DNA from: Priapulus caudatus
Taxonomy: Eukaryota; Priapulida; Priapulimorpha; Priapulimorphida; Priapulidae
DNA length: 50,000 nucleotides
Assembly (NCBI RefSeq): GCF_000485595.1
Contig: NW_014577155.1
Span: 332,951 to 382,950, forward strand
Direction: 5' to 3'
Both the position numbers and the translations under genes were made by a program. Each line of letters begins with the position of its first letter. The stretch's first letter is position 1. The notes below the pieces were generated by a model that saw only the letters and a list, made by a program, of their open reading frames with translations, made no database searches and had not been told where the DNA came from. Shown here in pieces: positions 11,835 to 22,930 of this stretch.

Positions 11835-13238
11835 GCCAAAATACTGTCTACTTCTACAATGCTTGTACCTTAATGGAAACTGATTGCTTGGGGGTGTTTA
11901 TGAAACTGAAGGGCAATAGTGAAAGAAGTTATGTGGTTGTGCACCAAGCATATAAATTATAAAGCAAACACACGCACACTTCTCCAAACCTGTATTATTA
12001 TAATGCATTATGGTTGCATTCCATTTGCGTTTTAAAATCTAGCTGCAATGGTTTCAAGATTTAAGATGAAACCCATGAATTAGTTTAGTCAGTTTGTTTT
12101 CATTATAGTGGGTATTGTCATAACACTTGCTACTGCTCAGCCAATAGACTGTTTTTTCCCCACAAATCAACAATGTAACGTTGAGTATATTGCCTTGTTG
12201 TGTATTATGAGCATAAGCTGCATATCTATACTATTATTATCTGACTATAAATACTACTATAGAGTATAGATATGTTCGTGCTACAATCACCCTACTAAGG
12301 TACTTGTTCGCAAGTATACCCACGATATTGCTTATGATGACAAAAAGGGTCACTGCAAACGCTGGACACTGGTCTATTAGAACAACTGCGTAGTTTCTTA
12401 CTGATGTTGCACAATCCCACATAGACCCGTGTATACTACATGTTCTCCAGTCTTATCCCGCATACAAGGCTTGACCCTATTACGTGGCTGCCAGTGCAAC
12501 AATTGTTGTCAGTGATAGTAGATGAAATCGCTAAGTAAATATTGGTCGCTAAGTAGCAAGTAAAGTGCAAGGGTGCAGTGGGGTTAGCCTCCCCGACTCG
12601 TGGTTATTGTGCACCTGTCACACGCAGAAATACTGGCTGTGGGCGCGTAGGTGTTGTCGGCGTAGCTGTGTGGGCAGGTTTTTGCCCGCATTTTTCCTCG
12701 TGATCATACCGATTCTAAGGCAGGCACTGCAAAAATGGATCTCACACATCGATAGGCGTGAATTGTGTGTTTAGAATGCCTTCACGCCCACACGCACTTG
12801 TCGCGGGCAAGCGTGACGAGCTTGGATGGATTATATATATATATTAGGCCGCGCTCTTTCCTCTTCGAGTGGTGTCTGCGGGCGTCTCTAACTCGTGCTA
12901 GCGCGCGGAGGGGACATGCGTCATATTGCCCAGAAATAAGGTAGAGCGTTACATGAATAGGAAGTGACGTACATCCAAGCACACACGTCATTGTCTGACT
13001 GACTGCGTGTAGTTACAGCTGCTGCTCGTTCGTCTGTTTACAAACTTCTACTGCTGTGATTGTGATCGTGTTTTCTCTCCCAGCGAGGCGGTGTGAGAAA
13101 TGTAAATTTGTGTGTGAGTTGCTAGCTTCATTCTCAAGGCTGTGAGCTGATAGAGAAACCTGGAACGAAAACAGATCTAGAGTATCGGATATCGGAAACG
13201 TTTCATTCAAGTTGTATTCAAGTGTAAACGTGGCTTTA
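11835..13238. other. Non-coding stretch upstream of PINCH
   Basis: No exon recognised. It contains a small hairpin (12221-12274, CATATCTATACT / AGTATAGATATG). Composition becomes GC-richer from 12590. The PINCH promoter and non-coding exons may lie in its 3' part, but nothing diagnostic is visible. Confidence 0.4.
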
Positions 13239-13400
13239 GTAAAGAAATATAAAGAAGAAGAGGTAGAAGAAGAAGAAGAACAACAAGAGAAAGAAGAAGA
13301 AGCGGTTTAAGGAGGCATACCTAAACGAAAACAGAGCTTCGGATATCAGAAACGTTTCTTTCAAATTGTGTAAAAGTGTATACGTGTTACTGTTAAAGAA
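13159..13400. repeat. Imperfect direct repeat with GAA tract
   Basis: The segments at 13159-13245 and 13320-13400 share ACGAAAACAGA, TCGGATATC and GAAACGTTTC in the same order, about 160 bases apart, with a purine-rich AGAAGA tract (13239-13306) between. It lies just upstream of PINCH exon 1. Confidence 0.7.
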
Positions 13401-13754
13401 GAGGGAGGAGAGTTGCAAGCATATATATAGACCACACCACAAAGAAAACACAGGTTTTCATGTTGACAATTGCTGTTGTGATCATTGTGTCGCGTCGCTA
13501 GACAGACCAGAGACTTTCTGCAACAAAAACCGGAACATACACACAACACACGAACTACGGAACATACTGTTACATACGTCACATGATCAACAATCAACAG
13601 CACATAGACACAACACGAACTGCGGAAGGTCAACAGTAAAGTAAGCAATCAACGGAGCATACACACGGCAGACGACGTGCGGCGAGAGACGCTGTGGGCA
13701 CACCAAGAACGCTCTCGGTTCCTGCTAGAGCTCGTTCCACACGTTCATAGTTCC

Positions 13755-13996
13755 ATGTTCGCCCGGCGTCGCTCTGCGATCTCCGACTACTTCCGAAGGT
13801 TAAAGTCGCAAGTCGACCACAAGATGGCCACGTCGATGTTGGGGTACAGGAGAGAGGGCGCCACCGGTGGCCGGCGGGGCGCGCACGGGGGCACGCCGCA
13901 GCCGCGCATTCGTCTGCAGCCGATCAGCGCCAGCGAGCTGTACCAGCGACGGACTCGGTCGGCGAACGACACGGTGCGAAACAGACGACAAGACGC
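13755..13996 (+). CDS. LIMS1: PINCH exon 1 (N-terminal extension)
   Basis: The ATG at 13755 opens [20 protein letters not shown] and a Gly/Arg-rich segment ending RRQDA. The donor is GTAAGT (13997-14002). The frame runs on into exon 2 without a stop. The exon is CpG-rich. The frame is open further 5' to 13677, but only with non-ATG codons, so 13755 is preferred. Long N-terminal PINCH isoforms exist in vertebrates; homology of this extension to them is not demonstrated. Confidence 0.75.
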
Positions 13997-16900
13997 GTAA
14001 GTGGTGGCGCCGTCGGTGCGGCTCTGGTTGGACGCGCATCAGAGGTGGTTGCTTCTAAGGTCTATCCCAAGCACCACGTGTGGGGCTGTCGTTGAGAGAG
14101 TGGAGTGTGGACCAGGTAGTTGTAGCTAGAGATTGGACAAGGCAGTCCACTACTGTGTTAGGTGACAGCTGATGCAATGTGGATCAAACTTTGTAACGAG
14201 AGATGCTGCAAGGTAGTCTCTCTTGTAACATGGTAGCTGAGCACGGTAGTTGAATGAGCTTTATGACAAGAGATGTTACGGGGCTCTCTAATGCTGTAGC
14301 TTCTTGTAATTGTCTCTTCCTAACTACAGTACTGTATTCCAACGTTTGAGTTTTGCTGACATCCGAGTCCCTAAAAAACTCCAGAAATCCCAGTGTCCTA
14401 AACAAATTACAGTTCACACAGTACCAACGTTTTACGGATTGTTTTTACTTAACCAGTAAGCTGACCTATAGGGGGGATCAGTAACATTGTTTCCGTTCTA
14501 AAACGATACCATTTTTTGTTACTCTGTTGTTGTCGCAGCGTATAGAGTCCGGTGTATGTGTTGTGTGGTAATACTGGAAATATCATTCTGTCTATGTGTA
14601 GTTTTGCACTTTGCCTATGAAAGGCAGACATTCCCAGCAGTGATTCAGACGGCAGGACTCTGTGGTATGTTGTCACGGCCTTCCATTAAAATTCACTTAG
14701 TTTCCTTTCCCTGCGGCCATTACGTTACAAGTTGTATGTGAAAAAGTATAAAGAATTTCTTCTATGAAAATCTAATAGCATACTTTATGTAGAACACCCA
14801 TAGAGCCCTTGTAGTTCTCAGCCGTATTATGTATGGTATGACACGCTGTTGTATGTGTAGCGATATATGATTAATATCATTAATTTTACTTGGACATGAT
14901 CCAGTTGCACCTTGTGATCTCTTGCGTAAAATCCTGCAATGTGGGTCATATGTGTGTGTGTCCCAGAGGCAATATTCAACCTGTTCGCATGTTAATATTT
15001 GAGAGTGCGCGTGGATTTATGAAGTGAGCCTGTCAGTGAAATTTCTTCACTTTTTTTACCTATTTTGATTCTTTAGCCAAAAATGCATCATTAGTTCAAT
15101 CTCTTACATATCATTACGATTGAGAATTACCAATCAAAGTAATGCAATGATTGGCAAAAAAATGGTGCATCAAATTAAACACATTTTTTAATTATATAAT
15201 AAATATATAATCATGAACCAAGTATACTTGAGACTAAAATCTAACATACATGTACGTTCATGGTATAAAGTATTACAAGAAACCAATAGTTGGAAGTGCA
15301 CTTAAGTTAACTGGGCTATTCTATCGTATTTCTGGTGCCCAGTGGTTGCTGCCATGTAGTACAATCGTGTTATCTCTCATTCATGTGAATATGTTCGAAT
15401 TCTAGCTACTATTCAGCCCACCAAGCGCCACCTGGGAGATGGCATCCACGCATCGCGTAACGAATCGCCATTTAATTGAGATTGGATTCTTGTTGTTGCA
15501 GTCGGACAATGTCGCTAGGCAATGCCATCTGCGCGCGCTGCAGCGAGGGATTTGGTGCCCATGAGCAGATGGTCAATTCCGGAGGAGAGGTGTGGCACAC
15601 CAAATGCTTCGTGTGAGTACATTACAACAATGCAAACGTGTCCTTCGTAGACAGGTGTCCATTCTGTAGAGGTCCACTGTCTTTTAACGTGGGTGTGACT
15701 GTACATAGTGTCACGGCAGGTGGGGCAAAATTAGAGATGTTATTGTTACACTTTAAATACATGCCCAAGTCATGTCACATGCCACATTGTAAGGCGATAA
15801 AAAGGGCAATATTCATATTTTAGAAGAAAATTTTACGGTTAGTTAAGGACAAGTAAATTAGATTTTGACTCTGCTTATAAACAGGTAAAAGATGAATTTT
15901 TATGGTAAAAATTTAAGTATTTTGCTTGAACACAAGAATCATGTGGATCTATAATCACACAAGCAACAGGTCATAACATAATGTAATTCATATGTAATAG
16001 AACGGTGACCATGTCAACTGGGAGTTTGGGATGTATTGGTACAGGGATCAATAATAGACTTAGTATGCATGGTCAATCTGCCCCAGATGGCCTCACATGC
16101 AAATAAATCGTACATGCCTTTCATATATCATCAATATATTCATCATTATGGAGCAAAAAATATTCGATTAGTCGTACACGATAATGGAGTGATGTTTCCT
16201 TTCATGGCAGTTGTGCACAGTGCTTCCAACCATTTCCCGATGGAGTATTTTACGAGGTGAGTCTTCTTAGTTCAAGTACCAAAATCTAAGCGTCGCAGAC
16301 CACCAGGCTATCTGTACCTAATCAAATTTTCCTTACTCTCTTTCACTACTATGAATTGGTAATATTTTCTATGCTAATCCAACCTAATCTTCTTCACCGT
16401 GTATTTTTATTTTTTATTTATAGTCTGTTCCCTTTTACTAATTATAAATAGGTGAATCATATGTAAAAGCAATCATCTTGCAGCAATAGTTCACAGTTCA
16501 TTTTAATGAGTGTAGACTACATACTCCACATATAATCAAGAGCTAATATGTATATATATACACACGCTTTCATAAGCGTGAGAACGTCATGTTTATGCAC
16601 GTCTTCCTTATGTATTCGACATGTGTGCTTATAACACTGGTGTCTTATATCGCTTGAATGTTTCACGTTTTCAGTTTGAAGGCAGAAAGTATTGTGAACA
16701 TGACTTCCACGTTCTATTCGCACCATGCTGTGGATTATGCAGTAAGTTTCTTTTGCTTTCTATTCTCAGATAAAGCTTCTAGAGCTGAGCTATTCTTGAT
16801 AATGCTGAAGACAAATTGCAGATCAGAATAAATGATTTCCTGCGTTAAGCTTCTTGCAGTAGATTAGACTCCACTGCAGAGCTACTCTAGTAGCTTCTAC

Positions 16901-17273
16901 TGCTCTGTCTCTCTCTTGATTACTTCCTCATCACAGGGTATGTTTATACCCTACACATACTATCTACTGCAAAGCTACTCTAGTAGCTTTTACTGCTCTC
17001 TCTCTCTCTTGATTACTTCCTCATCACAGGGTATGTTTATACCCTACACATACTATCTACTGCAGAGCTACTCTAGTAGCTTCTACTGCTCTGTGTCTTT
17101 CTTGATTACTTCCTCATCACAGGGTATGTTTATACCCTACACATACTATCTACTGCAGAGCTACTCTAGTAGCTTCTACTGCTCTGTGTCTTTCTTGATT
17201 ACTTCCTCATCACAGGGTATGTTTATACCCTACACATACTATCTACTGCAAAGCTACTCTAGTAGCTTTTACT

Positions 17274-17333
<60 letters not shown>

Positions 17334-20300
17334 NNNNNNNNNNNNNNNNNNNNNNNNNNNNNNNNNNNNNNNNNNNNNNNNNNNNNNNNNNNNNNNNNNN
17401 NNNNNNNNNNNNNNNNNNNNNNNNNNNNNNNNNNNNNNNNNNNNNNNNNNNNNNNNNNNNNNNNNNNNNNNNNNNNNNNNNNNNNNNNNNNNNNNNNNNN
17501 CGGGGAAATACATGTGCCACAAGTGCCAGTGAGTGTCAGAGGATGGGTAGATATAGGGGTGTAGGGCAATGGGGAGGGAAGGCTGTGGGCACTGATAAAT
17601 ACATGTGCCACAAGTGCCAGTGAGTGTCAGAGGATGGGTAGATATAGGGGTGTAGGGCAATGGGGAGGGAAGGCTGTGGGCACTGATAAATACATGTGCC
17701 ACAAGTGCCAGTGAGTGTCAGAGGATGGGTAGATATAGGGGTGTAGGGCAATGGGGAGGGAAGGCTGTGGGCACTGATAAATACATGTGCCACAAGTGCC
17801 AGTGAGTGTCAGAGGATGGGTAGATATAGGGGTGTAGGGCAATGGGGAGGGAAGGCTGTGGGCACTGATAAATACATGTGCCACAAGTGCCAGTGAGTGT
17901 CAGAGGATGGGTAGATATAGGGGTGTAGGGCAATGGGGAGGGAAGGCTGTGGGCACTGATAAATACATGTGCCACAAGTGCCAGTGAGTGTCAGAGGATG
18001 GGTAGAGGATGAGTAGGGGTGTCGGTTAGTGGTAGATGGAGGGGCGCGAGTGAGGGGTAGAAGATATAGGGGTGTGGGGCAATGGGGAGGGAAGGCGGTG
18101 GGAATGTGGAAGTGCATGGGCCACAAGTGCCAGTGAGTGTCAAAGGATGGGTAGATGTAGGATGTGGGGTGAGTGGTAAATGTAGGGGTGTGGGGTGAGG
18201 GAGGGGGAAGGCTGTGAGCACTAGGAAGTTCATGTGCCACAAGTGTTACAGGTTCTTGAATGCGCAGGATGGTTCGTTTCGTGGATGGGCATGATGGTGT
18301 GTTATATGGTTAGATCCCCAGAGTTGTGGTCAGATACAGATGCATGGGCAAATGCAATAAAATGCTTTTGGAGGAACAGAAGTGCAAGTGCCAGTGGGAG
18401 TCACATAACAGATCAGTTGTTAGTGTGGGATGACTTTGTAGTTGTAGTGTTAGAAACTTGTGTTTTTATAGTTTAATAGGGTGGCTAGAGTTAATTAGCT
18501 GGTGTGAGCGTCTACTAGCCACTCCATACATCCACTAGCCAAAACGTTTATCGTGCAAATAAGGCTGATTTGCACCCAGCATTCACCATGTGATTCAGAT
18601 TTAATGTTAGCCAAACCGGCTACCAGAACTTGCGATCTGTTAGCCTAAATGAATGTCTGCTAGCCCATGGCTAGTAGTTTTTTGGCAATTTGCAATCATG
18701 TCTAAACTGGGTGGTTGTGGTTAGAATTGGAGTTGTGGATCTCGATTAGGTAGGTGTTGGACGTAGCGTTGCAGTAATGGTAACATTTAAATTCGGGAGG
18801 CAGAAAAGATTGTGAATTATTAGTGTCTCAACATTATTCTTGTTGATGCGATACTATATTCACTGAATATAATCAGATAAGGAATGATGTGAGCAGGGGA
18901 TGGTAGCTACCATCGGGTTAATAGAGTGTGTGCCATTATATTCCATAGCAAGTCTACCGCCATTGCTAGCACAACTAACTGACGTCATCTCTCGTCCTTT
19001 TCAGCACGGTCTGTGAGGAGGGCCACATTAAATATAAGAGTGAAGTTTATCATCCATACCATTTCAACTGTAAAACATGTGGGTAAGTGTCTGAAACTTT
19101 ACTAGACTGAATTTCCCTTGTTTAGCATAATTGTTATCAATGTCGAATGCAGCATTTTAGCCAGTATCTCTTGTAATCCTAACCGACGTCTATCTGCTTA
19201 GTACAGATAATGTCCGTAAAGTTTTATGTTCTACTTACTAGCTCTGTTATTTGATATTGTTTATTGGTTATCCTACGAGTAATCAGTATTCAAGATCAGT
19301 AAATATCAAATCAGTAACATTGTTAATATTAGTATTTGTCACTCACTCCATTATATTCTAAATTTGGAATAGCGTTTGTAGAGTAGCTATATTATTTGGT
19401 AGAGTAAAGATATGCTATCTGGGATTAATATCATGATCATGCATTACAACCCCCTCCTCCCCCCCCCCACACACACTTACTAGGGTGCGAGCCTGCCCAC
19501 CTGCCTGCATACCTACATACCTACCTACTAACCTACCTACAAACCTATCTTGTTATGTTGCTCCTACTGTTGCAGTGTGGAGTTGAATTTAAATGCCAGA
19601 GAGAAAGATGGGGAACTGTACTGCTTGCGATGTCATGACAAGATGGGAATTCCGATATGCGGCGCGTGCCGACGGCCGATAGAGGACGCTCGTATTGTCA
19701 ACGCGATGGGCAAGCAGTGGCATGTAGAGGTAAGCTAAGCACAGTCAAGACTCCCATCATCCAAGGAATGCTAAGCAGGCACGTGGCGCCATCGTGTGGC
19801 GATTATCGTGTCATTGATATAAATAACTAGTTATCACTTGCAATATTATTAGTGATACAATTTTCATTGAACAGCATAGTCCTGTTATCGGATACCATTC
19901 GTGACAACCCTGATCTATCGAAAGAATATTTCATGTTTATGAAAAGTAAGATTTAAAATGAAAAAAATAATTAATATGTTACATGCAATACTGTTTGAGA
20001 AGTGCCAGACCCATATCTCGACTCGCGACAATCGTCTTCTACCACCACATAAGTATTTTGCTTATAAATAGTTTACCTTCGTGTGAGTGATTCCGTTTCG
20101 TTGCTTTCAGCACTTTGTCTGCGCAAAGTGTGAGAAGCCGTTCCTCGGCAGCAGGCACTTTGAGAAGAAGGGACAAGCCTACTGTGAACTACACTACCAT
20201 AAGCTGTTTGGAAACGTTTGCTTCGTCTGCAACCAAGTTGTCACGGGAGACGGTAGGTCTTATTTATAATAATAATAATAATAATATGAATAATAGTACT

Positions 20301-22525
20301 AGTAATAATATTAATAATAATAATAATGTTAATGATAATATATTTTTTTACATTAACATATGTTCGAATAGGCATTACAGTGTATATAACGTGGGAAAAA
20401 CAGTAAATTTGAGAGAATATGTTGCGATGAACTCTAATTTATTACGGGTAATTTATGGTGACCGTAATTGCACACCCTCTATGCTTAGAGAAATAAGATA
20501 GGGAATGTGTATGTTCAAATATATTGGGAGACTTGCGTTCACAAAATGGTAAACAGCGACACATATGTATTTATGTTTCATAAATTCAACCTGCAATTTT
20601 GGATACCCACGTTAGCATAAATAGAAAAAAATGTCTTCTTGGATTAAAAATTTGGTTTGCTTTTTAAAGTTTAGTTAGTTATGTAATAAATAAAGTACGT
20701 TGGATTATTGCTATAGGTGGGAGGGACATATTTTTGTTACTTACTTATTTAATCCTTTACTTACTACTTTATTATTTTACTTACCTATTTTAAGGAGAAT
20801 GCAAGTCTATTGACAATCCATCCCTGTTGCAGTAATGTAAATATGGGAAGACATGACCTTGTTTACATCTCAACTACTAATTATCGACATGTTTGTTTAA
20901 GAAAGGCAATCTTATATCATGGAACGTTAAACATGTAACACTCAACTACGGTATGCATTATAGACGTGCAGACTAAGGATTTGATGATATCCAAGTAGAT
21001 TATGTCATTCTATAGTTTAAAAAAGTAGCTGCAAGACTGGATCGTAGCATCTGTGTTATGCTAAACCTAACCAAGGTTTTGTTTCGCAGTGCATTGATAA
21101 AATCAATACGTGTATTAATTAATTTATTTTTGCTTTTCTTGCAGTGTTCCAAGCACTTAACAAGAGCTGGTGCGTGCCACACTTTTCATGTTCTCTATGT
21201 GATCAGAAAATGGGTCCAAGGTAATTTTGAATTTTTTATCGTTCTATCTTTTGTGTGCATTTACTTTTCGCAAACATTTGTAGGAGTGCAGGCGACAGTG
21301 TGTGCGCATGTCTACTCATATGCATGCATCTGTGTGGTGTGTAAAGCAGACATAAGATAATGAGAAAACAGAGATAATATGAGTTGATCGGTAGGTCTCA
21401 TCGCTTTAGGTCCATGTTGTTTAAATTTATGTATATATTTATGTATAAATGTAATCTTTATAATTTTCTTAAAAACATTTTAATTAAAATAGATTATAAC
21501 ATTAAACTTAAAAGAACACAATATAAATTGATACAGAAATACAGTAAATGTTATAGACATTTTGTAATTGCATGTTATAACAGCCAGCATGCAGATTCAA
21601 ATCTCTATAACATAAATCGTAGATCTCTATCAATAAGGCCAGCGCATCCATTTTTTCATGAAGAGTGCCAAGTTCTTACATTCTGGCTTAGTTTAATTGA
21701 ACGTGCCTGAATTTGTCTGATGTGTCACAGGGATACAAGTGGCCATACCTATACATTCAAATGATGTTAGTCAATATCTGCATAGCTTCTGCATATATTT
21801 GTTATAGGTTGCCAGTATATGTACGCGAAACTTCAGTGCCCTGTGCACCGTTTACATAGACAGCGTGTTTGAATAAAGCATTCCAATTGACCTTTACACT
21901 ATTTTCTGCTCAAATTTCAAACCAATTGGGTTTCGCACTGAGGGGTAAACATACCTTTACTCTGATTCATTGTACCGGTCACGACCAGTTTAGTTTCATA
22001 GTTACATAGCAACAAGAGATAATCTGATTTTGGTAAGGGGACCCGACTCGCACGCCGATAATTGCGTGACAAGTAATCAGTACTGTCAGAAAAGTTCAAC
22101 GCGAAAACTGCGGTTGGCTACGGGATGCACGCGTAACATTATCCCTACAGAAATGACGAGCAGGAGGGGGGGGGGCATTGTCAGAAACGTCATAACCAGT
22201 TATGACATCACAAGTATAAAATGTCATGACTTTCGAAGTGAAGTGTTGTGCAGAAGTCACGACATTTTAGACTTGTGAGCATCATCGACTATTTACGGTC
22301 TTTTTGACGAAGCGCTCGCGGAGCTTCTACTCGTTTCGACGTTTATTCGTTGGGAGGTCTACTCACAGCTCTTTCTCTCTCTCTCTCTTGTTCTCCCTGC
22401 GCTCTTATAGGACCAAGTTTTACGAATTCGACCTGAAACCCGTCTGTAAGAAGTGCTACGAGAGGTTTCCCGGTGAGCTGAAGAGACGACTAATGAGGTC
22501 ACTCAAGCAGTCGCCGTACAAATAG
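13755..22525 (+). CDS. LIMS1: PINCH / LIMS1 five-LIM adaptor protein
   Basis: LIM-only scaffold that binds integrin-linked kinase through LIM1 and, with parvin, forms the IPP complex at focal adhesions. Nine exons are mapped with GT-AG junctions and consistent phases: 13755-13996, 15502-15612, 16211-16256, 16675-16741, 17501-17528 (5' end in the gap), 19005-19082, 19576-19729, 20111-20252, 21145-21220, 22411-22525. The second and third entries together supply LIM1; later ones supply LIM3 to LIM5. Diagnostic strings are [37 protein letters not shown] and [12 protein letters not shown]. The LIM2 exon(s) are not visible and most likely lie in the 17334-17500 gap. The first exon gives an 80-residue basic N-terminal extension in frame with LIM1; a shorter form could start at 15509 ([11 protein letters not shown]). 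Confidence 0.96.
15502..15612 (+). CDS. LIMS1: PINCH exon 2, LIM1 first finger
   Basis: Acceptor TTGTTGCAG; encodes [20 protein letters not shown] and WHTKCFV, the C-x2-C...H-x2-C half of LIM1. The donor is GTGAGT. Contains an alternative start ATG at 15509. Confidence 0.95.
16211..16256 (+). CDS. LIMS1: PINCH exon 3, LIM1 second finger start
   Basis: 46-base exon; acceptor CATGGCAG, donor GTGAGT. It completes the valine codon and encodes [15 protein letters not shown]. Confidence 0.93.
16675..16741 (+). CDS. LIMS1: PINCH exon 4, end of LIM1 and start of LIM2
   Basis: Acceptor TTTTCAG; encodes [20 protein letters not shown] followed by LC. The donor is GTAAGT. CCGLC begins LIM2; the rest of LIM2 is missing from the assembled sequence. 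Confidence 0.95.
16871..17280. repeat. 93-bp minisatellite in PINCH intron
   Basis: About 4.4 copies with period 93 (GATTACTTCC at 16918, 17011, 17104, 17197). Each copy holds TCATCACAGGGTATG and GAGCTACTCTAGTAGC. The period is a multiple of three, so an artefactual frame stays open across the array. It runs directly into the CT tract before the gap. Confidence 0.95.
17275..17333. repeat. (CT)n tract at assembly gap
   Basis: Perfect CT dinucleotides up to the first N. A tract of this kind probably broke the assembly. Confidence 0.95.
17334..17500. other. Assembly gap (167 N)
   Basis: Run of N of unknown true length. The PINCH LIM2 exon(s) and the 5' part of the LIM3-start exon are expected here. 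Confidence 0.98.
17501..17528 (+). CDS. LIMS1: PINCH exon 5 (3' end), start of LIM3
   Basis: Bases 17503-17528 read GKYMCHKC plus CA, followed by GTGAGT. Joining to 19005 completes a histidine codon, giving KYMCHKCH as in the start of PINCH LIM3. The 5' part is in the gap. This copy is preferred as the functional one because it keeps GGG (glycine) before the lysine, whereas the repeat copies downstream have GAT. Confidence 0.88.
17506..18246. repeat. 91-bp minisatellite containing exon end and donor site
   Basis: Six near-identical copies with period 91 (starts near 17506, 17597, 17688, 17779, 17870, 17961), then two diverged copies ending near 18246. Each unit contains AAATACATGTGCCACAAGTG, CCA and GTGAGT, that is the last codons of the PINCH LIM3-start exon plus its 5' splice site, followed by about 65 bases of intron. 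Confidence 0.95.
18247..19004. other. PINCH intron remainder
   Basis: Intronic. Contains repeated GCTAG/CTAGCC motifs (18480-18680) suggestive of an old inverted-repeat element. No exon recognised. Confidence 0.45.
19005..19082 (+). CDS. LIMS1: PINCH exon 6, LIM3
   Basis: Acceptor CCTTTTCAG; encodes [20 protein letters not shown] and NCKTCG. The donor is GTAAGT. It supplies the HxxC and CxxC ligands of LIM3. Confidence 0.95.
19576..19729 (+). CDS. LIMS1: PINCH exon 7, LIM3 end and LIM4 start
   Basis: Acceptor TGTTGCAG; encodes [20 protein letters not shown] and [11 protein letters not shown]. The donor is GTAAGC. Nearly identical to vertebrate PINCH in this stretch. Confidence 0.97.
20111..20252 (+). 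CDS. LIMS1: PINCH exon 8, LIM4 end and LIM5 start
   Basis: Acceptor GCTTTCAG; encodes [31 protein letters not shown] and CFVCNQVV. The donor is GTAGGT. Confidence 0.97.
20259..20336. repeat. (AAT)n microsatellite
   Basis: Interrupted AAT repeats just after the exon 8 donor. Confidence 0.9.
21145..21220 (+). CDS. LIMS1: PINCH exon 9, LIM5
   Basis: Acceptor TTCTTGCAG; encodes [19 protein letters not shown] and DQKMGP. The donor is GTAATT. The phases fit both neighbours. Confidence 0.95.
21221..22410. other. Last PINCH intron
   Basis: AT-rich, no exon recognised. It ends in a CT-rich polypyrimidine tract before TTATAG. Confidence 0.6.
22411..22525 (+). CDS. LIMS1: PINCH last exon, LIM5 end and C-terminus
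   Basis: Acceptor TCTTATAG; encodes [20 protein letters not shown] and the basic tail [16 protein letters not shown], then TAG at 22523-22525. The basic tail after LIM5 is typical of PINCH proteins. Confidence 0.97.
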
Positions 22526-22930
22526 CCAGCACGTGCGCGCTCGTGCGTTGTGCCGCGAGTCAGCCGCAGATCGATGTGAGTGCGAACAACGCGCCGCCGC
22601 CGCCGTCACCCGGGGGGCGAGATCTACCCTTGCTTCGCCCGCGTCACATCTACACGATGCGCGCGCACCGACGCGGCACGACTCGACGTCCCCGCCCCCG
22701 CTCGCAGAATCGCACGTTCGTATTGCCAGTCGTGACGGATACTTGTGTGAGTGGCCTAGATACGTGATGAACGACGACGGTAAGGACCGAACTTGTGCGT
22801 AGCGTGACCCGTGGCATGACAGCGGTCGCATGCGGTGACAGTGGTCACGCGTGGTAGTTACGGGGCTAAACAAGGTCGCGCGCGGTAGCTGCGTGGCGTG
22901 GCAAGGTCGCATGTGCCTGATGAGTTTACT
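22526..22930 (+). other. Probable PINCH 3' UTR, CpG-rich
   Basis: GC-rich sequence directly after the stop. Several frames are open on both strands only because stop codons are rare at this composition. A poly(A) signal was not located with confidence. Confidence 0.5.

Noticed and set aside
13677-13754. Upstream extension of PINCH exon 1 from a GTG codon
   Set aside because: Not an ATG; no evidence for non-ATG initiation. The ATG at 13755 is preferred.
16916-17623. Long plus-strand frame of 31-residue repeats
   Set aside because: Caused by a 93-bp non-coding repeat (multiple of three), a CT tract and the N gap; no protein family features.
17536-18242. Minus-strand open frames repeating [19 protein letters not shown]
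   Set aside because: They are the antisense reading of the 91-bp minisatellite; the true content is the plus-strand PINCH exon end and donor.
16871-18246. CRISPR-like direct repeats
   Set aside because: Repeats are contiguous with no unique spacers, and the genome is an intron-bearing animal; these are minisatellites.
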